The notes: generated by a model not told the origin, from the letters alone. A stretch of DNA of 45,834 bases from Candidatus Saccharibacteria bacterium UBA4727 (GCA_002404195.1 DHJF01000040.1:1160-46993), one strand, 5' to 3'. Shown: positions 32,245 through 41,561, counted from the stretch's first letter. Numbers and translations: made by a program.

Positions 32245-32479
32245 CGAGCGCAACCAGCGCAACGGCGATCCAGACAAGATTCAGGACCACCAGCTGACCG
32301 ACACGCTTATATAACGCAACGAGTAGCAGGCCGGCAGCACCGGTGAGATTCAAAACAACATTCCCGACACTATGGAGCGGTAAGAGGTTCAGATTCACGA
32401 GGCCATAGGCTGCAAGAACCGCCGCCATGCCACACCAACCTATTACCTCAATGACAAGCTGCTTGCGGAGCGTCCTCAT
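32228..32479 (-). CDS. CBU_0592-like small membrane protein
   Basis: 83 residues with three membrane helices; the pattern VIGWCGMAAVLAAYGLVN, VVLNLTGAAGLLLVALYKR and VVLNLVWIAVALVALVK matches the CBU_0592-like family, of unknown function. The start at 32479 overlaps the trhO stop (ATGA, four bases), so translation is coupled; a longer version starting at 32512 would overlap trhO by 37 bases and is less likely. Confidence 0.7.
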   Translation of the reverse strand: MRTLRKQLVIEVIGWCGMAAVLAAYGLVNLNLLPLHSVGNVVLNLTGAAGLLLVALYKRVGQLVVLNLVWIAVALVALVKLFL

Positions 32480-33378
32480 GCCACCAAGCTTTGCGTTGCC
32501 TGCGTGCGGCACGCCTCACTGTGGAACAATAAATCAGGGTTTTGTTTACAATGAAGGCAGATTAAGACTAAATCATTGCAGTTCGCCCAGGCGCAGTTTT
32601 CGTAGTTGTTTGTCTGGCCTTTGCAGTGACTACATTTGCCAATGACGGCCGCATGATCACTAAAGTCAATCGTCATGCGATCGTCAAAAACACGTAAACT
32701 GCCTTCCCATAGACCATCGTCACCATAGGCTTCGCCGTATTTTACAATTCCGCCGTCCATTTGATAGACCTCTTTAAAGCCACGATTTATCATAAGACTG
32801 CTTAAGATTTCGCAGCGAATACCACCAGTACAGTAGGTGACGACCGGTTTGTCTTTTAGGTCGTCGTACTTGCCACTCTCAAGCTCTTTGATAAAATCAT
32901 GACTCGTGTGCGTGTCGGGCACGACGGCATTTTTAAACTTACCGATAGCGGCTTCGTGCGCATTGCGACCGTCGAAAAAGACAACATCATCGCCACGCTT
33001 TTCGACAAGTTCATTCACCTGCTTTGGCTTTAGGTGAACACCGCCACCAACGACGCCATTCTCATCAACGCGCAGTTCGTCGGCCGCGTTAAAGGCCACG
33101 ATTTCATCACGATCCTTCACATTAAGACGCGGAAAATCATCGCGCGTACCATCACTCCATTTAAAAACCATATCTTTGAAGCCAGAAAATTCTTTAGTGG
33201 CTTTAATGTAGGCTTTGAGATCTTCCAACTCACCACCGAGCGTTCCATTGAGACCATGGGCGCTGATAAGAATTCGTCCCTTTAGATTGAGACTCGCTGC
33301 CAAGCTTTTTTGCCATAACTTCATCGTTACCGGGTCGGCAATTGGCGTAAATTTGTAATAAAGAATAATTTTTTGCAT
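32476..33378 (-). CDS. trhO: tRNA uridine 5-hydroxylase TrhO (UPF0176, rhodanese domain)
   Basis: 300 residues. N-terminal acylphosphatase-like domain (KIILYYKFTPIADPVTMKLWQKSL, ILISAHGLNGTLGGELEDLKAYI), then a rhodanese domain with the catalytic cysteine in VVTYCTGGIRCE and a cysteine-rich tail (CSHCKGQ, NCAWANCNDLVLICLHC) that probably binds zinc. TrhO hydroxylates U34 in a set of tRNAs using oxygen. Start at 33378 is preferred to 33423: the longer version would run through the TGATATACT promoter (33386-33394), which ends seven bases before the ATG. Coupled with the CBU_0592-like gene downstream. Confidence 0.93.
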   Translation of the reverse strand: MQKIILYYKFTPIADPVTMKLWQKSLAASLNLKGRILISAHGLNGTLGGELEDLKAYIKATKEFSGFKDMVFKWSDGTRDDFPRLNVKDRDEIVAFNAADELRVDENGVVGGGVHLKPKQVNELVEKRGDDVVFFDGRNAHEAAIGKFKNAVVPDTHTSHDFIKELESGKYDDLKDKPVVTYCTGGIRCEILSSLMINRGFKEVYQMDGGIVKYGEAYGDDGLWEGSLRVFDDRMTIDFSDHAAVIGKCSHCKGQTNNYENCAWANCNDLVLICLHCKQNPDLLFHSEACRTQATQSLVA

Positions 33379-33385
33379 CGGGAGT

Positions 33386-33394
33386 AGTATATCA
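33386..33394 (-). promoter_or_regulatory. Extended -10 of trhO, leaderless type
   Basis: TGATATACT on the minus strand (hexamer +33386-33391) ends seven bases before the trhO ATG and lies between it and the DUF2127 stop at 33392. Confidence 0.55.
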
Positions 33395-33889
33395 TTTTTT
33401 GGCTTGTAGGTCACGGTATTCACCCCAGACCAGCCAGATAATCACCGCATCAAGAATAGTGAAAAGCGCCATGCCAATCGTTGGATGAACGATCAAAACG
33501 TATGCTTGGTATACCAAAAAAGCGCCGAGAATTGCAAGCGCCACGGGATAGGCCCGAACGATTTCTTTCAGCAGGCAATACACTAGGCCTAACTTCACCA
33601 AGCCGTGAATAGTTAAAAATAATATCAAGAAGGTCAGTCCGCTACGCGCAAGCTCGCCGTCGACGCGCGCCACATACTCGGCAATAAATTGAGAGACTTG
33701 GGCGTGATGTTCGCCAAACTCCTTGGCCAGGCCGCCAAGCACGACATGTACAAGTTGCGGTGAAATGAGAAGCGCCACGCCAGTTATGAGTTCCGCCAGA
33801 CCGTCAAAACCCTTTACACCAACACCAATCTTATAAATTACTTCAAAATACGGTTTCTTGCGTAGTGGTATGTGAATATGTTCTGTCAT
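33392..33889 (-). CDS. DUF2127 family membrane protein
   Basis: 165 residues. Family pattern: YKIGVGVKGFDGLAELITGVALL (first helix), a soluble loop of about 35 residues, then LTFLILFLTIHGLVKLGLVYCLL, AYPVALAILGAFLVYQAYVLI and TILDAVIIWLVWGEYR. The last motif (WLVWxEYR) is the most typical. Function unknown. TATAAT (33899-33904) ends nine bases before the ATG; an AGGAG lies in the same gap, only three to four bases from the ATG, so both leaderless and classical initiation are possible. Confidence 0.85.
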   Translation of the reverse strand: MTEHIHIPLRKKPYFEVIYKIGVGVKGFDGLAELITGVALLISPQLVHVVLGGLAKEFGEHHAQVSQFIAEYVARVDGELARSGLTFLILFLTIHGLVKLGLVYCLLKEIVRAYPVALAILGAFLVYQAYVLIVHPTIGMALFTILDAVIIWLVWGEYRDLQAKK

Positions 33890-34053
33890 ATGCTCCTAAT
33901 TATACCTCTTTTACTTGCAATCGTAGATACAATACGACATACTACCAAGTACTATGACCTGCGGGTCCTCTATTCGACTACGTTTGGACGCACCAAACCG
34001 CTAACGATATCTTATCTATTAACGACATATACCACGCAACAAGGAGTACCGCC

Positions 34054-35802
34054 GTGAACACCAACGCAAACACTATCAAATTTTACTGGCAACAAATTAA
34101 AAAGTATAAACTCAGCTTTTTCGTTGCAGCGATCTGTACGCCGCTTGCCGCGCTGGCGGTTGACGTCATGCTACCATACTTCCTGAGTCAAACAATCGGC
34201 GGCCTAGCGCCGCTCAATCAAGCGGCAATTCAGCATAATATTACGCTGGCTATTATTGTTGCCTGCGTTGGTGGCATCCTCAATCTCGTTGGCTTCCAAA
34301 CACTCTCCCACCACGAAGCTCACATTCGCTACGAGCTTGGGAAAGAAACGTTCCAAAGACTTATCGGTAAGGATATTAGTTTTTTTGCCAACGAAAAAAT
34401 TGGTGCGCTCACCAGTCGCTATATCGATTTTTTACGTAGCCACGTATCCCTCCAAGACCTTTTGATTATTCGCACCATGAGCTTCGTAATTTCCGTCGGT
34501 ACGGGCCTCGTGATTGTCGGTTTCCAATCGCCTCTCCTCGCGGTCGTCCTTGCCGTGCTTTTGCTTCTGATTATCCTACAGGTGAAATTCAGCATCAAGT
34601 TTCGTGCGCCCTATCGCCACGCCCGTAAGCGACTCATCGCCGACTCAAACGGCGCCGTTGCCGACGCCTTAACAAATAGCATTATCGTGAAAACGTTCGC
34701 CGGAGAAAAAACTGAACTTTCGCATCTTAATGGCATCAACGCCAATTATTTGAAAGCCTACATGAAAGACTTTAGACTCATGAGCTTCGAAGGTACGGCG
34801 CGCGTTTCTATCATGATGGCCATTCAGATCATTGCCATTAGTCTTTGCGTGTCGTTAGTGTCACATGGCAGCATGAGCGTGCCAGTTGCTGTCTTTATGC
34901 TCGTGTATTTGCAGCGCATTGCCTCGCAGTTGTTTACGCTGGGTGATATGCTCAACGGCTACGACCAAGCACTGTTAGAAGCTGCGCCTATGAGTGATAT
35001 TCTCATGATTGACAATGATGTTATTGATAGCAAGGGTGCCGTGGCGCTTCATGACATCACGCCGGTCATCAATTTTAATCAGACCTCCTACCACTATAAA
35101 GATAGTTCAGCGAATGTTATCGACGCCCTCGACTTATCGATTGCGGCGGGCGAAAAGATTGGCCTCGTCGGATCATCCGGAGCGGGTAAAACAACCCTCA
35201 CCCATCTTTTACTCCGCTTTGCCGATGTGACCAATGGTACCATCTCGATTGACGGTCATGACATACGAGATATCACCCAGGAAAGCCTACGTCAACACAT
35301 CGCCTACGTCCCACAGGAGCCGATGCTGTTTCATCGTAGCCTCCGTGACAACATCGCGTACGGCAAACAAGGAGCGACCGACGAAGAGATTCGCCGTGCA
35401 GCCACGCAAGCGAATGCGCTCGACTTTATCGAAAAGCTACCACAACAATTTGACACGCTCGTTGGTGAACGTGGTGTCAAGCTCAGCGGCGGACAGCGCC
35501 AACGTATCGCTATCGCCCGAGCCCTCTTAAAAGATGCGCCAATTCTCGTGCTCGACGAAGCCACCAGCGCACTTGATAGTGCAAGCGAAAAACTGATTCA
35601 AGACGCGCTGACAAAACTAATGAAGGGCCGCACCAGCATTGTAATCGCACACCGCCTTTCCACCATCGCCAAACTTGACCGTATCGTCGTCCTCGATAAT
35701 GGCACCATCACCGAACAAGGCACGCATAACGAATTGCTGTGCCAAAAAGGCATCTACGCCAAGCTATGGTCACACCAATCTGGCGGCTTTATCGAAGAAT
35801 AA
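34054..35802 (+). CDS. ABC exporter, fused membrane and ATPase domains (MsbA/MDR type)
   Basis: 582 residues, starting at GTG after AAGGAG (eight bases). Six membrane helices in residues 15-320 (LSFFVAAICTPLAALAVDVMLP and following; loop RKRLIADSNGAVADALTNSIIVKTFAGE is the conserved coupling segment). The ATPase domain has Walker A GSSGAGKTT, Q-loop AYVPQEPMLF, signature LSGGQRQRIAIARALL, Walker B ILVLDEATSALD and H-loop IVIAHRLST. It likely works as a homodimer exporting a lipid, drug or peptide. It is monocistronic; 164 bases upstream of it contain no gene. Confidence 0.93.
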   Translation: MNTNANTIKFYWQQIKKYKLSFFVAAICTPLAALAVDVMLPYFLSQTIGGLAPLNQAAIQHNITLAIIVACVGGILNLVGFQTLSHHEAHIRYELGKETFQRLIGKDISFFANEKIGALTSRYIDFLRSHVSLQDLLIIRTMSFVISVGTGLVIVGFQSPLLAVVLAVLLLLIILQVKFSIKFRAPYRHARKRLIADSNGAVADALTNSIIVKTFAGEKTELSHLNGINANYLKAYMKDFRLMSFEGTARVSIMMAIQIIAISLCVSLVSHGSMSVPVAVFMLVYLQRIASQLFTLGDMLNGYDQALLEAAPMSDILMIDNDVIDSKGAVALHDITPVINFNQTSYHYKDSSANVIDALDLSIAAGEKIGLVGSSGAGKTTLTHLLLRFADVTNGTISIDGHDIRDITQESLRQHIAYVPQEPMLFHRSLRDNIAYGKQGATDEEIRRAATQANALDFIEKLPQQFDTLVGERGVKLSGGQRQRIAIARALLKDAPILVLDEATSALDSASEKLIQDALTKLMKGRTSIVIAHRLSTIAKLDRIVVLDNGTITEQGTHNELLCQKGIYAKLWSHQSGGFIEE

Positions 35803-35825
35803 TACTACAGTATATTATTTACTAC

Positions 35826-35854
35826 TTGAAAATACAGGCAGAGTACGTTATAAC
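35826..35854 (+). promoter_or_regulatory. Promoter of the gene at 35946
   Basis: TTGAAA (35826-35831) and TATAAC (35849-35854) with a 17-base spacer. The leader would be about 85 bases and includes a GGGT/ACCC mini-hairpin and the left 12-bp inverted repeat. Confidence 0.65.
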
Positions 35855-35913
35855 GAGGGTAGCCTGAGTGTTTCCATGAATACTCTGTGGGTATAACAAC
35901 CCAAAAGGCATAC

Positions 35914-35925
35914 GTTCATTTATAG
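35914..35925 (+). repeat. Left copy of a 12-bp inverted repeat around the gene at 35946
   Basis: GTTCATTTATAG here is exactly inverted at 36643-36654 (CTATAAATGAAC). The pair encloses one gene of unknown function. No transposase is present. Confidence 0.6.
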
Positions 35926-35945
35926 TTTTTCTGGGGGCGAACATC

Positions 35946-36629
35946 GTGTCTCAACCAATGTCGTCAAAAAGATTAAAGTCAAAGGCGCGGCGTATTGCAT
36001 CTGAAGCGCAGCAAGCCGACAAAGAAAAGGCGCGCTACAACGATCGGGTTGCAGAAACAGCCAATGATATTGTTGCCGCGCTGTCACTCGAGCACAATCA
36101 GGGTGAACTCTACTCATACGACTACGAGGCCCTTTTGCTGATGCTCGCCTACGACATCAAGCTAGGCCCGGATGCTCGGTCAAGAAGACAACACGAAGAA
36201 GATCGCCGGGCATTTGCCCGTGGCACGCTCGACACGCGAGTCTCCACCTCGGAAACTCATCGCCAGATGGAAGCTCGCAGGCTTATGCACGATGCTGTCA
36301 GCTTCGCAATCAGCGAGCAAATGATCGTCACGCTTCCTCCGCAAGAGGATGGCATGGTGGCGTTGCATTTGACCGTAGGGCAGCTCAATGCGTTCAAGAT
36401 GGAACATCATCGCGAGCAAGCGGAGCCCACCGAGGACGAAGAGTCTGCCCGCTGGACCGTTCGTTTTGTCGACCAAGCGCCACTGCCTGATTACGCATAC
36501 CTCCAGGCGCCGCACGTGCACGTCAGGCAGGCTCCAAAAAACCCGCTATTCACGTCAGTGGACACGGAAGACGACATGCTGGTGCTATCAGGGCGTCAAG
36601 CTTCACTCACTAGAGGATGGGGGCAATAA
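35946..36629 (+). CDS. Hypothetical protein between inverted repeats
   Basis: 227 residues, not recognised. Start at GTG with GGGGGCG eight bases upstream. The N-terminus is a basic helix (SSKRLKSKARRIASEAQQADKEKARYNDRVAETANDIVAALSLEHN) that could bind nucleic acid. The middle is helical and acidic (QHEEDRRAFARGT), and a strand-rich end (WTVRFVDQAPLPDYAYLQAPHVHVRQ). No membrane segment. It has its own promoter and a strong terminator, and is enclosed by a perfect 12-bp inverted repeat, a unit unlike others in the window. It faces the HrpA-type helicase gene. Possible cassette; function unknown. Confidence 0.6.
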   Translation: MSQPMSSKRLKSKARRIASEAQQADKEKARYNDRVAETANDIVAALSLEHNQGELYSYDYEALLLMLAYDIKLGPDARSRRQHEEDRRAFARGTLDTRVSTSETHRQMEARRLMHDAVSFAISEQMIVTLPPQEDGMVALHLTVGQLNAFKMEHHREQAEPTEDEESARWTVRFVDQAPLPDYAYLQAPHVHVRQAPKNPLFTSVDTEDDMLVLSGRQASLTRGWGQ

Positions 36630-36642
36630 TCACCACCTAGAG

Positions 36643-36654
36643 CTATAAATGAAC
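36643..36654 (-). repeat. Right copy of the 12-bp inverted repeat
   Basis: CTATAAATGAAC, the exact reverse complement of 35914-35925, directly before the terminator of the enclosed gene. Confidence 0.6.
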
Positions 36655-36682
36655 AAGTCGGAGCACTGCGCTCCGACTTTTT
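36655..36682 (+). terminator. Terminator of the gene at 35946
   Basis: AAGTCGGAGC/GCTCCGACTT with a five-base loop followed by TTT on the plus strand. Confidence 0.9.
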
Positions 36683-36707
36683 CATGCCACACAAACCCAG
36701 CAGCGCC

Positions 36708-39644
36708 CTAAAGGTCAGTTACCTCTGCTCGTGTCACCCTCTCGTTACGACGAGCTCGCCCGCGGTGACTTGAGTGTTTGGTCGAAGTCGCAATGGCAGC
36801 TTGTGTAGTCATGACTGCCGCCGCTCTACGTTCGACTGCGCCGCGCTCAGCACGACGACGCTGAACCTCTTCGGGTGCTACGATTGTCCCTCGGCTATCT
36901 CGCCGAGAACCACGCTCTTGATACGCCGTTGCTTGGTCTACGTAGCGATGACCGCTCAGTGGCCGAACCATCACTTTGCGCCCAAGCAATTCTGGTATTT
37001 CAGAAGCGAGGAGTGGATATAACTCCTTCGAAAGTGTTAAGTACGCAGTGTTGTTAACATAGAAAACGGGGATATCAACAAACTCTTGCGTGAGATCGTT
37101 ATAGAGTGTTAGCCTCTCTGGTGACTGCGACAAAATTTCCTGACGGACTTCGCTTGTCACCTCCGACAGTTGCTGTGGCACAGTAAAGGCTGGTACGCTC
37201 GATAGTGACGCCGTCTCAGTTGGCATATTCTGGCGGATAATCGCTTTCATACGCTGGACAACACGATCGATATCGAGCAGCCTATCGGTGCGATGTTGCA
37301 GCTGACGGAGCTCGCTGAGCTGCTGCCGAAAAGCTTGAATACTGGTCGGTAACTGTTCGGCGCCCTCAAAGTCATCATCGAGCACGCGGTCCAATAAAAC
37401 TTCGCGCGTTTCGTGTGATGAATCGGCGTCTTGCCAGTAATACTTTTCAATTGGTCGGCCATCAAAAAACACCGCGTATTGTTCCTGTACAACGCCGCTT
37501 TTATCTATCCGGTACTTCGAACGTTTGCGGTCTTCGATACGTTCTGGCACAAATTCACGCAAGCTGTCAATGTCGACCCGAAAAGCATTCGTGACGAGTC
37601 GTACCGTAGAATAGTTATTTTGCGTTATCCGGCCAATATTATACGCTTCACCTGCCACCAAATCGCCAGGCTTAGTCCACAGTTGACTGTCTTTTGTTTT
37701 GCGGCGTACTTTTTGCACACCGTCTGCGTAGCGACCATTATTTTGAGCGCGATACACTTGGTCAATACCGCTGATCATACAGGCCTGAAGCTGTGCTCGT
37801 TCCACATCGGTTGGTGATGTCAGATCATCTGGATCAAGCTCTAAGCGTCGCGTTATTAGACCCTTATATGCTTTAGAAGCTCGATTAAACCTCTGCTCAA
37901 CAATACCATTCTGTCGTCGTTCGTCGTCGGTCATCTTCATCGCTTCAATAAATATATCGAGACCGACGAGTAGGTCGGTGTCGCGCTCTTTTGATAAGCG
38001 CTGAATCTGCGCCCTATTCATACCTCGGGAATGAACACCGCCCGCTTGTTGCACCGCCAACGCGGCAGCCATTTGCATTTGGACCGCCTGGCTATATTGG
38101 TATGTTTCGCTCATCATACGCGCAGCCTGCGCATCAAGAGGCAAGCCCACCATTTGCTCGCCGGTCTTTTCTAACTGAAAACCCGTCAATCCAATAGCTC
38201 CCAGGCGGCGCAGGCGTCGTAGGGCCAGCTCTACCTCGTGAGATTCAGGCACCGCAAGCAAATCCTTGCACGAGTTTAACCCCATCTTGCCCAACTTCAT
38301 CAATACTTCGTCGGGGCGTTTACATAAAATCTCTGGCAAATCATATTCGTCTATTTCATCGAGAGATAATGGCACGGGATAGCCAGCAAGACGCACTAGC
38401 TCATAATAGCCTTGCTTAGTTCGCCCGCAACGTCCTTTGCGCTGGTCGCGCGCCGCCCGAGACGACGGTAGTACCTCAAGCGACTTGTCGCCGATGTTTA
38501 GGCGTGGTGAGCGTGACATTCCACTGTCGAGTACCACATCAACATTCGGCGTTAAGCTCGTCATTGCAACATCTGTTGCAATGACGAGCTTACCTCCCGG
38601 ATAATGAGCCAACGCTAATTCCTGCTCGTCGGCAATCTGGTCGCCATGCAATCCGAGGATCGTATAGCTACGAGGTACACGCTCACGTAGGCGTGCAGTC
38701 GCTCGACGAATATCACTTATGTCTGGCACAAATAGCAAGATATCACGCCCGAGACTTGCGTGCTCAGCTGCTGCCGTGTAGGCATCCCGATACACAGGCC
38801 GCGATTCTTCTTCCAAACTTTCGCGAGCCACCTGAGACGGACGCGGAACGCTTACGCTTCCGTTTGGTCGCACTGGACGACCGTTTAGCATTGGCCGGCT
38901 GGCTGTATAGTCGCGTTCCTCGATTGGATATGTTCGGCCTTCAATATCAATAATTGGTGCAGGTACGCCATTTTTGTCGGCAAAATAAGCCGCCTTTTCG
39001 TCAACGTCGACGGTTGCACTCATGAGGAGTACGTCGATGCCTCGTTGCTTGGCAAGCATCATAAGTAAGTGCATATTAGTTTTATCTTCATGTATCTCAT
39101 CAATGACGAGCAGCGTGCGATCGTCGCCAAGTGTGCGGTCAGAAATCAACTGCTGGACAGGAATACCGTCAGTCAAAATTGTGAGTAAATTAGTAACATC
39201 ATTATAGTCACTGTCCGGCGCTGTGTGCCAGCCAACCGTCTGCTTGGCCAGCTCTTCACCTAGTAGCGGCGCAAGCTTTGAGCGTATATACTGTGCAGTC
39301 GAGCGAGCAGCAACCACCCGCGGTTGTGTTACCAAAACTCGACTATAGCGGCCCGATTCCATAGCAAATAATGTCAGCTCGGTCGTTTTACCCGTACCTG
39401 TTCGGCTGCGAGCAACGACCGCAGAGTGATCTTCAAGCGCTTCCAAAAAGCGTTCCCGGTGTGGCGCGACGACCGTATCTTTATTACCAAGCTTATATGT
39501 GCCGCGGGCAGGCACCAGAACCAACGACCCATCTGGCTGCTCTTCATACTGTTCAGGCCACTCAAGGTCCGGTAAACGCTCGAGCGTTTGCCAGAAACTT
39601 TTATCAACTTGCTCAAAATCTTGCTCTAGCAGTACTTCAGACAC
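36708..39644 (-). CDS. DEAH-box RNA helicase, HrpA type
   Basis: 978 residues, starting at GTG; shorter than E. coli HrpA (about 1300). Motifs: Walker A SRTGTGKTTE (80-89), TQPRVVAARSTAQ (Ia), DEIHEDK (II), LLMSATVD (III), then helicase C-terminal motifs YTILGLHGDQI, VIATDVAMTSLT and SSRAARDQRKGRCGRTKQG (VI), followed by the HA2-type and OB-like regions. The C-terminus (about 900-978) is long, basic and low in structure (RRDSRGTIV, RRRAERGAVERR). In this family it works on RNA or ribosomes; HrpA resolves stalled ribosomes in E. coli. The Walker B is DEIH, a common DEAH variant. GAGG lies about ten bases upstream of the GTG. Confidence 0.9.
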   Translation of the reverse strand: MSEVLLEQDFEQVDKSFWQTLERLPDLEWPEQYEEQPDGSLVLVPARGTYKLGNKDTVVAPHRERFLEALEDHSAVVARSRTGTGKTTELTLFAMESGRYSRVLVTQPRVVAARSTAQYIRSKLAPLLGEELAKQTVGWHTAPDSDYNDVTNLLTILTDGIPVQQLISDRTLGDDRTLLVIDEIHEDKTNMHLLMMLAKQRGIDVLLMSATVDVDEKAAYFADKNGVPAPIIDIEGRTYPIEERDYTASRPMLNGRPVRPNGSVSVPRPSQVARESLEEESRPVYRDAYTAAAEHASLGRDILLFVPDISDIRRATARLRERVPRSYTILGLHGDQIADEQELALAHYPGGKLVIATDVAMTSLTPNVDVVLDSGMSRSPRLNIGDKSLEVLPSSRAARDQRKGRCGRTKQGYYELVRLAGYPVPLSLDEIDEYDLPEILCKRPDEVLMKLGKMGLNSCKDLLAVPESHEVELALRRLRRLGAIGLTGFQLEKTGEQMVGLPLDAQAARMMSETYQYSQAVQMQMAAALAVQQAGGVHSRGMNRAQIQRLSKERDTDLLVGLDIFIEAMKMTDDERRQNGIVEQRFNRASKAYKGLITRRLELDPDDLTSPTDVERAQLQACMISGIDQVYRAQNNGRYADGVQKVRRKTKDSQLWTKPGDLVAGEAYNIGRITQNNYSTVRLVTNAFRVDIDSLREFVPERIEDRKRSKYRIDKSGVVQEQYAVFFDGRPIEKYYWQDADSSHETREVLLDRVLDDDFEGAEQLPTSIQAFRQQLSELRQLQHRTDRLLDIDRVVQRMKAIIRQNMPTETASLSSVPAFTVPQQLSEVTSEVRQEILSQSPERLTLYNDLTQEFVDIPVFYVNNTAYLTLSKELYPLLASEIPELLGRKVMVRPLSGHRYVDQATAYQERGSRRDSRGTIVAPEEVQRRRAERGAVERRAAAVMTTQAAIATSTKHSSHRGRARRNERVTRAEVTDL

Positions 39645-39756
39645 TTATCAACACATCCTCTGATTAATCATATGGTCATAGCATTTCATCTACAACCTCT
39701 CCGGCTTATATCATCACTATACAATAAAAAGAAAATTCCGCACTATAGATAATAAG

Positions 39757-39787
39757 AAAATCCGCTGTCTAATTGACAGCGGATTTT
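39757..39787 (-). terminator. Terminator of rplY
   Basis: A perfect 13-bp stem AAAATCCGCTGTC/GACAGCGGATTTT with a TAATT loop. Its T-rich arm follows the rplY stop on the minus strand. Confidence 0.9.
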
Positions 39788-39815
39788 ACAGGTCGCCTGT
39801 GGCTGAAAAGATCTA

Positions 39816-40496
39816 TTACTTCTTTTCTGGCTCACCCGCTTCAGTAGCTGGCGTTTCGGCACCATTCTCAACAGCAACGTCTTCAACATCTTCGGCGTCA
39901 CCACCAGCAGCATCGTTAGCCGCCTGAAGTGCGCTTGGTTCGTAGACATTGGCAACGACGAGGTCCATGTCTTGGTCTAGATCGGCAAACTCAACGCCTG
40001 TTGGCAGCTTAATGTCAGCAATCGTTAGCTTATCTTCATGTGTGGCAAGCGCAACAATTGACATTTCAAGTGACTCTGGCAAGTTGGCAGGGAGTGCCTT
40101 GATTTCAATCTTTTCAATCGCTTGCAGTACAATCAACCCAGCTTTTTCAGCGGCGCTTTCGCCTTCGCCAATGAGCACGATTGAGACTTCCGTCACAATT
40201 TTTTCATTTTGCTTAATGGTATGAAAAGCAACGTGACGAAGCGTGTGTTTGACAGGGTCCATGTCGATCGTTTTAATGATGGCAAGTTTCTTTTTACCAT
40301 CAAGCACAAGGTGCACTGGCGTGTGTTTACCAGCTGCGCGAACAACTTTTGCCGTCTCAACGGCTGAGGCTTGCGTGGCAATCGCATCTGTCTTACCACC
40401 ATACACAACACTTGGTGTAACGCCCTGCTTGCGTAGTTTGGCAGCTTGTTTGCCGTGGGCAGTACGGTTATCTAATGTCAGTGAAATTTCGTTCAT
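39816..40496 (-). CDS. rplY: Ribosomal protein bL25 (Ctc form)
   Basis: 226 residues, the long Ctc/TL5 form: the N-terminal 5S rRNA-binding domain (LRKQGVTPSVVYGG, KLAIIKTIDMDPVKHTLRHVAFH) and a beta-rich C-terminal domain with ALPANLPESLEMSIVAL, then an acidic alanine-rich tail (about 190-226). It binds 5S rRNA on the large subunit. AGGAGG lies four bases before the ATG, with TGGTATAAT further up, so this gene uses a classical leader. It is followed by a strong terminator. Confidence 0.95.
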   Translation of the reverse strand: MNEISLTLDNRTAHGKQAAKLRKQGVTPSVVYGGKTDAIATQASAVETAKVVRAAGKHTPVHLVLDGKKKLAIIKTIDMDPVKHTLRHVAFHTIKQNEKIVTEVSIVLIGEGESAAEKAGLIVLQAIEKIEIKALPANLPESLEMSIVALATHEDKLTIADIKLPTGVEFADLDQDMDLVVANVYEPSALQAANDAAGGDAEDVEDVAVENGAETPATEAGEPEKK

Positions 40497-40603
40497 AGTC
40501 CTCCTAAATTCGGTCTATATATATTATACCACGATACACGAGCTACGACAGAGCCTGGTCATCTGTATCATTTTTATAGAGACGTGCTAAAATAAAAGTA
40601 GTT

Positions 40604-41293
40604 ATGATACCTGGATTTGACTTAGCTTCGTTTGCGACATCTGCCGGCCCTGTGCTGGCTGTTGTCGTGCTAGCCGCCATTATCTTTGCCGAATCAGGCC
40701 TGCTGATTGGCTTTTTTCTGCCAGGTGACAGCATTTTGTTTACCGCAGGCTTTTTAGTAGAAGCCGGTAAGTTGAACTTCGACATTCACCTGCTGGTTGT
40801 CATTGTCTTTTCAGCAGCCGTTTTGGGTGATGCCGTCGGATATTTATTCGGCAAGAAGATTGGGCGACGTATTTTTAATCGACCAGACTCACTCATCTTC
40901 CGACAAGAAAACATTGTCAAAGCCGAAGAGTTTTACGCAAAACATGGTGGCATTACCGTTATTATCGGCCGCTTCATTCCCGTCGTTCGTACCTTCGTAC
41001 CTATCGTCGCTGGTGTTGGCAAAATGAGCTACAAAACGTTCCTCTCGTATAACGTCATCGGCGCATTGCTATGGGCTGTTGGCATCACCTACGCTGGCTT
41101 CATCATCGGCAGCGGCCTGCGTGCCATGGGCGTCGACGTCGACACCATTCTTCTGCCTATTATTGGCCTTATTCTTCTGCTTTCTATTTTGCCGCCTGCT
41201 ATTCACCTACTAAAAGACAAGAAGCAACGCAAGGCTCTTTGGCAGGGCACTAAAAGGCAGTTCGCCATCTTGTTCCGAACAAAGACTAAATAG
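40604..41293 (+). CDS. DedA family membrane protein
   Basis: 229 residues. The family motifs are plain: EFSGLLIGFFLPGDSILF-type LIGFFLPGDSILF, the re-entrant GDAVGYLFGKKIGRR, GITVIIGRFIPVVRTFVPIVAGVGKM (with the arginine-proline pair), and a final membrane helix. DedA proteins are needed for membrane homeostasis and act as lipid or undecaprenyl-phosphate flippases. TGCTAAAAT (hexamer 40588-40593) ends ten bases before the ATG and no Shine-Dalgarno is visible, so the leader is at most a few bases. Confidence 0.92.
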   Translation: MIPGFDLASFATSAGPVLAVVVLAAIIFAESGLLIGFFLPGDSILFTAGFLVEAGKLNFDIHLLVVIVFSAAVLGDAVGYLFGKKIGRRIFNRPDSLIFRQENIVKAEEFYAKHGGITVIIGRFIPVVRTFVPIVAGVGKMSYKTFLSYNVIGALLWAVGITYAGFIIGSGLRAMGVDVDTILLPIIGLILLLSILPPAIHLLKDKKQRKALWQGTKRQFAILFRTKTK

Positions 41294-41403
41294 TCTCCCG
41301 CGACTACCTTGCTGTGTTCTGGCGTAGCACGCGCTCATTGACAAGACGCCAATGCGTCGATATAGTACTGCGTACTGTTCCAGCAACCAAAAGGTGGTGA
41401 ATT

Positions 41404-41561
41404 ATGATCACAACAGTTCGACCTGTAACGGCAGCACCAAAAGCCGACATCGGTATGGGGGAGGAGCGGTAGAAAATACCACTCAGCAGTACGCCCGCGT
41501 CATCCAGAATATGGACGACGCGGACGGCTTTACTTTTATTTGCTTTTTAGCATCGTTTTGA
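41404..41561 (+). pseudogene. Possible small ORF with frameshift
   Basis: AAGGTGG precedes ATG 41404 and a 22-codon frame (MITTVRPVTAAPKADIGMG...). After a run of five Gs near 41457-41461 another frame carries a coding-like stretch (VENTTQQYARVIQNMDDADG) to a stop at 41561 that overlaps the end of uvrA. Joining them needs one frame change. The gap 41294-41535 holds no other feature. Confidence 0.3.

Noticed and set aside
33378..33423. Longer N-terminus for TrhO starting at 33423
   Set aside because: The extra codons overlap the extended -10 TGATATACT and the extra residues do not match the family start.
35914..36654. An insertion sequence around the gene at 35946
   Set aside because: The enclosed protein shows no transposase motif and no target duplication was seen; only the inverted repeat is reported.
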